Origin: Actinomycetota bacterium
GTDB taxonomy: Bacteria > Actinomycetota > Acidimicrobiia > Acidimicrobiales > Ilumatobacteraceae
Assembly: GCA_009705865.1 (NCBI GenBank)
Contig: WLSJ01000018.1
Span: 1-17,558 of the forward strand
DNA length: 17,558 nucleotides
Reading direction: 5' to 3'
Notes under the pieces: generated by a model
Told to the model about the DNA's origin: nothing
The model's input: only the letters and a program-made list of their open reading frames with translations
The model's database searches: none
Position numbers and translations under genes: made by a program
In this document: piece after piece, positions 6,416 to 12,482 of the stretch
Position numbering within the stretch: position 1 is the stretch's first letter
How the letters are laid out: each line of letters starts with the position of its first letter

Positions 6416-7198
6416 GTGCTGGAATGTGTGATCAACGTAAGCGAAGGGCGTAACCACGCGATTCTTGATGCCCTCACTCAAGTGTGCTCAGGGGACCTGC
6501 TCGATGTCCATACCGACTCTGATCACAATCGGAGTGTCTTCACAGTGCTGGGAGAAGAAGCTCCACGTCGACTGACTCAAGCGGCAATCTTGGCACTGAG
6601 TCTCTCGCAACATGCAGGTGTACACCCGCGATTAGGTGTTGTTGATGTTGTTCCATTTGTCCCGCTCGTCAATTCCTCTATGCAAGATGCACAGATTGCA
6701 CGTGATGAATTTGCAACGTGGGTCACTGGAGAATTCAACATTCCATGTTTTTTATATGGAACTAATCACACGCTTCCAGAGATTCGAAAAAATGCTTGGA
6801 CAACAGTGATGCCTGATATTGGGCCACATGTTCCACACCCCACTGCCGGTGCGGTGTGTGTTGGCGTGCGTGAACCATTAGTTGCGTACAACTTGTGGCT
6901 AGAAGATGTTGACCTGGCAACAACACGGCGTATTGCATCTGCTGTTCGCACTGCACACATTCGCACTTTAGGCCTGCAAGTAGGGGCGTTTACACAAGTC
7001 AGTGTCAACCTCATTGAGCCAATGATTTCAGGGCCAAATGACGTGTTCAACGCGGTCTCGCAACACGCAGCAGTGCATCACGCAGAATTAGTGGGATTAC
7101 TTCCCGCTTCTGTTCTTGCAACTATTCCACGGGCCCGGTGGGAGGACCTAGATGTGTCCGTGGAACAAACGATTGAGTGGCGAGTTACTAACCGTTAA
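6416..7198 (+). CDS. Glutamate formiminotransferase-like protein
   Basis: A 260-residue protein matching the formiminotransferase (FTCD N-terminal) family, which moves a formimino group between formiminoglutamate and tetrahydrofolate. Seen motifs: ECVINVSEGRN at the N-terminus, DSDHNRSVFTVLG (about residues 33-45), HPRLGVVDVVPFVPL (about 70-84), PDIGPHVPHPTAGAVCVGVR (about 134-153) and QVSVNLIEPM. The C-terminus ends ELVGLLPASVL plus a short tail. There is no cyclodeaminase domain. It is shorter than the usual stand-alone enzyme of about 300 residues, and no histidine-degradation gene is nearby, so activity on formiminoglutamate is not assured. The GTG at 6416 is the only workable start, since an in-frame TAA is at 6404 and the conserved motif begins at residue 3. 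No proper Shine-Dalgarno. Its stop overlaps the second whiB by 11 bp, tail to tail. Confidence 0.85.
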   Translation: MLECVINVSEGRNHAILDALTQVCSGDLLDVHTDSDHNRSVFTVLGEEAPRRLTQAAILALSLSQHAGVHPRLGVVDVVPFVPLVNSSMQDAQIARDEFATWVTGEFNIPCFLYGTNHTLPEIRKNAWTTVMPDIGPHVPHPTAGAVCVGVREPLVAYNLWLEDVDLATTRRIASAVRTAHIRTLGLQVGAFTQVSVNLIEPMISGPNDVFNAVSQHAAVHHAELVGLLPASVLATIPRARWEDLDVSVEQTIEWRVTNR

Positions 7199-7466
7199 TG
7201 ATGACGCGACGGCCATCTTGCGCACGCTGACGACGAAGACGACGACGCTCACGTTCTGATAAGCCGCCCCAGATACCAAACTTTTCGCCGTTAGCAAGCG
7301 CGTATTCCAAACAGTCGCCACGTACGACGCAGCCTTTGCATACTTCTTTGGCTTCACGGGTGCTTGCACCGCGCTCTGGGAAAAACAGGTCGGGGTCGAC
7401 GCCAAGGCAGTTGGCCTGGTCTTGCCAGCCACGTTCTTGGCTTAATGAATCAGAATCTCCGTGCAT
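7188..7466 (-). CDS. whiB: WhiB-family regulator, WhmD/WhiB2-like
   Basis: A 92-residue WhiB protein. Cluster cysteines are C20, C43, C46 and C52. The segments WQDQANC, FFPERGASTREAKEVCKGC, CLEYALANGEKFGIWGGLS and ERERRRLRRQRA read like mycobacterial WhmD/WhiB2 and Streptomyces WhiB, a lineage linked to cell division and development. GIWGG is at residues 64-68. The start is firm: GGGAGG (7479-7474) lies seven bases before the ATG. A consensus -35 with a palindrome-filled spacer lies about 60-85 bp upstream. The C-terminal ten residues overlap the end of the convergent formiminotransferase-like gene. Subgroup assignment is from recognition of the conserved text and is fairly confident. Confidence 0.92.
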   Translation of the reverse strand: MHGDSDSLSQERGWQDQANCLGVDPDLFFPERGASTREAKEVCKGCVVRGDCLEYALANGEKFGIWGGLSERERRRLRRQRAQDGRRVIING

Positions 7467-7521
7467 GCTTTTGCCTCCCAGCTACAGCCATATCCGAGTC
7501 CCAAGGGATCTTGGAATGTGG

Positions 7522-7551
7522 CTTGTAATTACAGCGCTGTAATTGTGTCAA
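7522..7551 (-). promoter_or_regulatory. whiB promoter with 18-bp palindromic operator in the spacer
   Basis: On the minus strand a perfect TTGACA (7551-7546) is followed after 18 bp by TACAAG (7527-7522, four of six to TATAAT). The perfect palindrome AATTACAGCGCTGTAATT (7544-7527) occupies the spacer and touches the -10. This is the classic position for a repressor or a MerR-type activator. TTGACAC also contains GACAC, the core recognised by WhiA, but that pentamer is common by chance. Confidence 0.6.
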
Positions 7552-7589
7552 ATATCTGCCCAAAATGCAAATGGAATATGGAAAACATC

Positions 7590-7612
7590 AAAGAAACAGT
7601 CAGCAACTGTCT
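7590..7612 (-). terminator. Possible intrinsic terminator after the VWA gene
   Basis: On the minus strand a 7-bp stem (one G-U pair) with loop TGCTG, arms AGACAGT and ACTGTTT, runs into TTTCTTT. It starts 30 nt after the stop of the VWA gene. The stem is AT-rich and weak. Confidence 0.35.
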
Positions 7613-7642
7613 TGATTCGGGTCCGGTGGGTACCAGCAATTA

Positions 7643-9643
7643 TTAGCGGGCGCGACTTGTTCTGCGACGATTTTCGAGGAAATCAACAAGCACATAATCA
7701 CCCAATGTCTCTGGGGTCGTGAAGAAGGCCCGTCCGTGATTGACCTGAGTCATTTGCTCAATAAAACGGCGCAAAGGACCCGTGGCATCAAGCACAAACG
7801 TGTTGATGGTGATGTTGTCTTTCGTGCAGCGCATGGCCTCGCGCAAGGTCGCTTCCACTGTCTCGCGCACCGGTGGATAGTTGAAAAAGACGTCGCCTGA
7901 TTGAGTGATATGAGCTGTCGGTTCACCATCGGTAATCATGATGATTTGTTTTGTGCCTGTCTGACGAGCAAGCAATTGGCGGGCCAAGCGAAGACCATGC
8001 TGCATGTTGGTGCCGTATGCAAGATCCCAACTGACTTCAGGCAACTGCTCGTGAGTCATGATGTGCGCAGTTTCACTGAAACCGACTAGGCCCAGATAAT
8101 CACGCGGAAATTGCGAGCTAATCAATGAATGCAGGGCCATTGCCACTTTCTTTGCCGGAACAAAGTTGCCACGCATTGGCATCGACATCGATAGGTCGAT
8201 CATCAATACTGTCGATGATCGAGTGTTGTGTTCAGTGCGCTCGATCTCAAAATCTTCTGGTGACAATTTGACTGGTGTGCCACTGCCGTTTCGTGAAATG
8301 GCGTTACGAATTGTGCGCTGCAAATCAAGACGGAACGGATCACCAAATTCGTATGGCTTCGAATCGTACGTGCGCTCGTGTCCGCTGCCGTCGCGTGCGA
8401 TGCGATGCTGACCGAATTTGTCTTTTGCCAAGTTGTTGAACAGTTGACGCAGTGCGTTATTGCCAATGGCTCGCAGCCCTCGCGGAGTGAGTTCCATCTT
8501 TCCCTCTTTGAGATTGATGAGCCCAGCTTCTTCCAGCATCTTGGTCATTTCAGCGAGGCGCTCCATGGATTTTGCGGCGTCTTCTCCGAGCATCTCGCGC
8601 ACCTTGTCGATGTCGACTTCTGCCAATTGAGCAGGGTTAGTTGCTTGTCGCAACATTCCTTCCATTTCTGACAATTCACCCATCTCTTGCATGGCATCCA
8701 TTGCCTGCTGCATGTCCATTGAGGGCTCGCCACGGAAGTTGTACCCCTCGCCTTGGCCTTGTTGCGGGAACATGTTTTGCAATTTTTCGCTGAGTTGTTG
8801 GACCTGCCAATTGAGATCCATGTCTTCCATGAGTTGCTCAGACAACTGCTGCATTTGTGAGCGTTGTTCCGGCGTCAGTGAATCCATCAGTGCTTGCATT
8901 GCTTGCATGCGCTTTGCCATGTTCTCGAGTAGCTCGTCGAGTGTTTGCGGATTCTCTGGAAAGAAGTCACCGAACTGTTCCATGAACTTTTCGAATTGCG
9001 GATCTTCGCCTTGTTCGCGCGCTTCAATCATTCCGTTGAGAGCAGCCATCATGTCCTTCATGCGCGCCATGTCTTCTGGCGACATGTTCTGCATTCCTTC
9101 AGACATCTGATCAACAAATTGCTGCATCATTTCTTGACGCAGTTTGTCCATCAATTCTTCAAATCTCTGTTGCGCTTCATTTGACTCAAAGTCGTAATTT
9201 TGCATCTCTCGCACCATGCCTGCGAGGTCGTTCGGCATCATGTCTAGGCGGAAATTGCGTTCCATTGCAGCATCACGAGCCGTATCGGCACGCCGTTCAT
9301 CACCCGATGCTTCTGCCTCGCGAACAGAGTTCTCGACTGCATGACGTTCTTCATCAATGATGTCTTTGAGGGCGTCAGCAATTTCTGAATACACACCACC
9401 AAGATCGCCGCTCTCTTCCAGTTCTTTCTTGCGGTCACGAATGCGTTGCATCATGTCGCGCAGGCCCTCGATCTGGTTGCCATCTGGGTCGGTCATTCCG
9501 TCACGCATCAGGCGACGTAATGCTGCGTTGAGGTCCCCGTGGTAGAGCAGATCATCAGTCAATTCATCGAGGATTGCCTCTGCGTCAAGGCTGAACCCTG
9601 TCTGTGTGCCGTCCCAACGTGAATAAGTAAACCGTGCAGGCAT
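7643..9643 (-). CDS. VWA-domain protein, partner of a MoxR/ChlI-like ATPase
   Basis: A 666-residue protein. The C-terminal von Willebrand A domain (about residues 475-655) has a complete metal site: D483-x-S485-x-S487 (MIDLSMSMP), T545 in YGTNMQHG and D572 in ITDGEP. The N-terminal two thirds are charged and helical, with a Met/Gln-rich stretch at about residues 143-330 (e.g. MMQQF, MQAMQ, DMQQAMDAM) likely to form coiled coil. No signal peptide or membrane helix, so cytosolic. The length and the AAA+ gene nearby match the actinobacterial pair known in M. tuberculosis as Rv0958/Rv0959, annotated loosely as magnesium chelatase; this organism shows no bacteriochlorophyll genes here, so that name should not be taken as function. 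The pair resembles RavA-ViaA in design. The start ATG has no clear ribosome site. The gene is divergent from the cyclase across 35 bp. Confidence 0.88.
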   Translation of the reverse strand: MPARFTYSRWDGTQTGFSLDAEAILDELTDDLLYHGDLNAALRRLMRDGMTDPDGNQIEGLRDMMQRIRDRKKELEESGDLGGVYSEIADALKDIIDEERHAVENSVREAEASGDERRADTARDAAMERNFRLDMMPNDLAGMVREMQNYDFESNEAQQRFEELMDKLRQEMMQQFVDQMSEGMQNMSPEDMARMKDMMAALNGMIEAREQGEDPQFEKFMEQFGDFFPENPQTLDELLENMAKRMQAMQALMDSLTPEQRSQMQQLSEQLMEDMDLNWQVQQLSEKLQNMFPQQGQGEGYNFRGEPSMDMQQAMDAMQEMGELSEMEGMLRQATNPAQLAEVDIDKVREMLGEDAAKSMERLAEMTKMLEEAGLINLKEGKMELTPRGLRAIGNNALRQLFNNLAKDKFGQHRIARDGSGHERTYDSKPYEFGDPFRLDLQRTIRNAISRNGSGTPVKLSPEDFEIERTEHNTRSSTVLMIDLSMSMPMRGNFVPAKKVAMALHSLISSQFPRDYLGLVGFSETAHIMTHEQLPEVSWDLAYGTNMQHGLRLARQLLARQTGTKQIIMITDGEPTAHITQSGDVFFNYPPVRETVEATLREAMRCTKDNITINTFVLDATGPLRRFIEQMTQVNHGRAFFTTPETLGDYVLVDFLENRRRTSRAR

Positions 9644-9647
9644 ATCC

Positions 9648-9660
9648 GCAACTTAGTTGC
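9648..9660. promoter_or_regulatory. 13-bp inverted repeat in the VWA/cyclase divergent region
   Basis: GCAACTTAGTTGC has perfect 6-bp arms around one T and sits four bases from the VWA start. TAGGGT (plus, 9663-9668) and its overlapping reverse TACCCT (9669-9664) could be -10 elements for the two genes. A single bound regulator could control both; this is inferred. Confidence 0.45.
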
Positions 9661-9678
9661 TCTAGGGTATTGGGCACT

Positions 9679-10230
9679 ATGCGAGTGCCACGGACTTTCG
9701 TATTCGTCGATATTTCGGGGTTTACCAATTTCACAAATGAGAACGGAGACGATGCCGCCGGGCGCCTCCTTGCCTCTTGGCGTGCCGTGACCCGCGATGT
9801 GGCCTCTGAGACCGGTGTCCGTATCGCCAAATGGCTGGGCGATGGCTGCATGATCGTGGCTGTTGACCAGCGAGATGCCATTACATTCGCTCTCGAGCTT
9901 CAGAAGCGCTCTGGAGCCGCCTGTGCGCCGCTCTCCATACGTGTTGGCATGGCCTCTGGGCTCGCCTTGCTGTTCGAAGGTGACGACTACATCGGAACCG
10001 CTGTCAACTTGGCTGCACGTCTCTGTGACGCCGCCGAACCATTCGAAATACTTTTCCCAAGCGAACACATCGAGAACCTGCCAGAGGGTGTCATTGTGAC
10101 CGCCCATGTGCCGATGTCTCTTCGTGGGTTAAACGAAGCTATTCCCGTCGTGTCGCTGACTGGTGAAGCAACAAATGCAGCCCGTAACGACACGGGCGAA
10201 CTGTGGACTCGCTCGCCCTTCGTTCTGTAG
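9679..10230 (+). CDS. Class III adenylyl cyclase domain protein
   Basis: A 183-residue single-domain protein. All canonical class III cyclase residues are present: metal-binding D11 (FVDISGFT) and D55 (WLGDG) at 44-residue spacing, ATP-selecting K51 and D103 (GDDYIG), and transition-state N110 and R114 (VNLAARL). Prediction: it makes cAMP, as a homodimer. There are no membrane, HAMP or receptor domains, so it is either soluble and regulated by a partner or minimal. After residue 140 comes SLRGLNEAIPVVSL, the tail common in this family. The ATG at 9679 is preferred to an upstream TTG at 9634 that would overlap the VWA start; no ribosome site, but TAGGGT ends 10 bases upstream. It lies on the opposite strand between the AAA+ and VWA genes, with its stop 2 bp from the AAA+ stop. 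Confidence 0.88.
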   Translation: MRVPRTFVFVDISGFTNFTNENGDDAAGRLLASWRAVTRDVASETGVRIAKWLGDGCMIVAVDQRDAITFALELQKRSGAACAPLSIRVGMASGLALLFEGDDYIGTAVNLAARLCDAAEPFEILFPSEHIENLPEGVIVTAHVPMSLRGLNEAIPVVSLTGEATNAARNDTGELWTRSPFVL

Positions 10231-10232
10231 TT

Positions 10233-11657
10233 CTAGCTACGTGAGCGATACGTGGCTTTTGCCCCGGACGCATCTTTGTTCAGACGTCGTGTGAGATGTA
10301 ATCCCTCCAGGATGAACTCAACAGCACTTGCCAACATGGCAGGTGATTCATCGCCGCCAGTAAGAACTTTGACAGGGGGCATCAGTGCAGGGATCTGCGT
10401 AAGAAGAGCAATGAGCTCTCCAGAAGAGATGTCTTCACCCGCATGAGCAACAGCGCCTTCTTCAAATGCAGTGAGAACATCGCGCATCATTTCACCAGGA
10501 GCCAATTCTTTGTACACAGTGAGAACTGCGCCAGAGATGAGCTGTTGAAGAATGCCATTTTCACGGCCTTCTTCCAATGATTCAATTTCCACTTTCCCGC
10601 CAGTAGACGATGCCAAAGCATCAAGATCGCTAATGCGCGGTGCTACTTCGCGCTCACCTGCACGTAATGCACGTCGCACAGCATTTGCACTGAGAATTTC
10701 GAAGTTAGAAACTGACAAACGCACGCTGACACCACTGCGCTGGTTGACATGGCTGCTGACGCGAGCTTGGTGAGAGAACGTGGCAATAATGCGCTCCATG
10801 AATTCAGGCATGGTGACCTTGACATCACCAATTGAAGCTGCCCGTGATTCTTGACGCATGATTGCAATTTCCGTATCAACTTCAAGCGGATAATGCGTAC
10901 GAATTTGGCTACCGAAACGGTCTTTCAGCGGAGTAATGATGCGACCACGATTTGTGTAGTCCTCTGGGTTTGCAGATGCCACCAACATGACATCGAGCGG
11001 AAGACGAATCTTGTATCCACGAATTTGTACGTCGCGTTCTTCGAGAACGTTCAGCAAACCAACTTGAATTCGCTCTGCAAGGTCTGGCAATTCGTTGATT
11101 GCAAAAATTCCGCGGTTCGTACGAGGAACCAAGCCGTAATGCAATGTGAGTTCGTCACTGAGGTAACGGCCTTCTGCAACTTTGATGGGGTCAACTTCAC
11201 CAATGAGGTCAGCAATTGACGTATCAGGCGTTGCTAATTTTTCACCGAATCGTTCACTGCGATGAACCCAAGAAATAGGAGCGTTCTCGCCTTCTGCTGC
11301 TATGAGATCGCGAGCATGACGTGACACTGGGTTGTACGGGTCGTCATTAATTTCGCTTCCAGCGATGATTGGCATCCACTCATCAAGTAGATCAGTTAAC
11401 GAACGAATCATTCGTGTCTTTGCTTGACCGCGTTCACCAAGAAACACAACATCGTGTCCGGCAAGCAATGCATTTTCAAGTTGCGGCATGACGGTGTTTT
11501 CATACCCCATGACGCCTTCGAATAAAGGCAGGCCAGCTGAAATATTGCGCACGGCATTGGCACGCAATTCTTCTTTGACAGGAATGGATTTCCATCCTGA
11601 GGCACGAAGGGCCGCCAGAGTGACAGGAAGAGATGCGGGGACAGCAGGAATTGTCAT
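10233..11657 (-). CDS. MoxR/ChlI-like AAA+ ATPase
   Basis: A 474-residue AAA+ protein. Walker A is GERGQAKT (residues 74-81). Walker B is FAINE (185-189), with Asn for the usual Asp, as is common in MoxR/ChlI-like ATPases. Sensor 1 lies in VASANPEDYTNRG (N230), and a candidate arginine finger is R247 in PLKDRFG. A helical lid and a C-terminal helical part follow (about 255-474). Such ATPases remodel or metallate partners through a VWA protein; the VWA gene is the next one on this strand, beyond the antisense cyclase. The gene starts 48 bp after sdhB. No ribosome site is present; TACTGT (11670-11665) ends seven bases before the ATG, so a leaderless transcript is possible, as is read-through from sdhCAB. 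The M. tuberculosis counterpart appears to be Rv0958. Confidence 0.9.
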   Translation of the reverse strand: MTIPAVPASLPVTLAALRASGWKSIPVKEELRANAVRNISAGLPLFEGVMGYENTVMPQLENALLAGHDVVFLGERGQAKTRMIRSLTDLLDEWMPIIAGSEINDDPYNPVSRHARDLIAAEGENAPISWVHRSERFGEKLATPDTSIADLIGEVDPIKVAEGRYLSDELTLHYGLVPRTNRGIFAINELPDLAERIQVGLLNVLEERDVQIRGYKIRLPLDVMLVASANPEDYTNRGRIITPLKDRFGSQIRTHYPLEVDTEIAIMRQESRAASIGDVKVTMPEFMERIIATFSHQARVSSHVNQRSGVSVRLSVSNFEILSANAVRRALRAGEREVAPRISDLDALASSTGGKVEIESLEEGRENGILQQLISGAVLTVYKELAPGEMMRDVLTAFEEGAVAHAGEDISSGELIALLTQIPALMPPVKVLTGGDESPAMLASAVEFILEGLHLTRRLNKDASGAKATYRSRS

Positions 11658-11664
11658 GGAAACG

Positions 11665-11670
11665 ACAGTA
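11665..11670 (-). promoter_or_regulatory. Candidate -10 for a leaderless AAA+ mRNA
   Basis: TACTGT on the minus strand ends seven bases before the ATG at 11657, with no Shine-Dalgarno between. This spacing is typical of leaderless actinobacterial genes. No convincing -35 is seen. Confidence 0.35.
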
Positions 11671-11705
11671 CCCCGAGAGCTCGGTAAAGCCCTCAGCCAG
11701 AACGC

Positions 11706-12482
11706 TTATTTACGCGCAAGATCCTTGCGGTTTGAAAACTTTGCCTTACGGAAGTCTTTGTTCATGAGGGCGATCACGTCGATCGAAATTTCCTTCGGGC
11801 AAGCTGCTTCACACTCGCCATGATTCGTGCATGAACCGAATCGCTCGTCCATTGTTTCCACCATGGCCTCAACGCGTGAATAGCGCTCGGCTTGACCTTG
11901 TGGCAGACGGCTGAGGTGGGCAATCTTTGCGCCGGTGAACAAGTTGGCAGCGCCGTTCGGGCAGGCCGCAACGCATGCTCCGCAACCGATGCAGGCAGCT
12001 GAGTCCATCGCTGCATCAGCAACAATTTTGGAAATAGGAATCAGGTTTGCGTCTGGTGCACCACCTGTATCGGCCGTGATGTATCCGCCCGATTCGATGA
12101 TGCGGTCAAAAGCAGAACGATCAACCATGAGGTCTTTAATGATCGGGAATGCTGATGCACGCCATGGCTCGATAGTGATGGTGTCATTGCTCTTGAACTG
12201 ACGCATGTGCAACTGGCATGTGGCTGTTCCGCGTTGTGGTCCGTGTGCTTGTCCGTCAATCATCAGTGAACATGTACCGCAGATGCCTTCGCGACAGTCG
12301 TGGTCGAACACCACTGCCTCTTTGCCTTCAGTGACGAGTTTGTCGTTCAAGATGTCGAGCATCTCAAGGAACGAAGCCTCGTCTGTGATTTCGTCGACCA
12401 CATGGGTTTCGAAATTGCCCTTTGCCGCAGGACCAGCCTGACGCCAAATGCGCAATGTGATGTTTTTGAGGTGATTGCTCAT
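11706..12482 (-). CDS. sdhB: Succinate dehydrogenase iron-sulfur subunit
   Basis: A 258-residue SdhB. The N-terminal plant-type [2Fe-2S] cysteines are C63, C68, C71 (CREGICGTC) and C89. The C-terminal part has C164, C167, C170 and C174 (CIGCGACVAACP) plus C218, C224 and C228 (CTNHGECEAACP), which together hold the [4Fe-4S] and [3Fe-4S] clusters. It carries electrons from the FAD of SdhA to the quinone site of SdhC at the membrane. The start codon overlaps the sdhA stop by four bases (ATGA), and GGAG lies six bases before it, indicating translational coupling. The sequence resembles the mycobacterial Sdh1 subunit (Rv0247c type). Confidence 0.96.
   Translation of the reverse strand: MSNHLKNITLRIWRQAGPAAKGNFETHVVDEITDEASFLEMLDILNDKLVTEGKEAVVFDHDCREGICGTCSLMIDGQAHGPQRGTATCQLHMRQFKSNDTITIEPWRASAFPIIKDLMVDRSAFDRIIESGGYITADTGGAPDANLIPISKIVADAAMDSAACIGCGACVAACPNGAANLFTGAKIAHLSRLPQGQAERYSRVEAMVETMDERFGSCTNHGECEAACPKEISIDVIALMNKDFRKAKFSNRKDLARK

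Noticed and set aside
8691..9110. A 139-codon Cys/Ser/Met-rich open frame on the plus strand
   Set aside because: It is the complement of the Met/Gln-rich region of the VWA gene, which explains its odd composition.
9559..10107. A 182-codon open frame on the minus strand opposite the cyclase
   Set aside because: It overlaps both the VWA start and the cyclase, has no recognisable motif or ribosome site, and is explained as the antisense shadow of the well-supported cyclase.
7643..11657. True magnesium chelatase (chlorophyll synthesis) for the AAA+/VWA pair
   Set aside because: No BchH/ChlH subunit or pigment gene is present in the window, and such pairs are common in non-phototrophic Actinomycetota.
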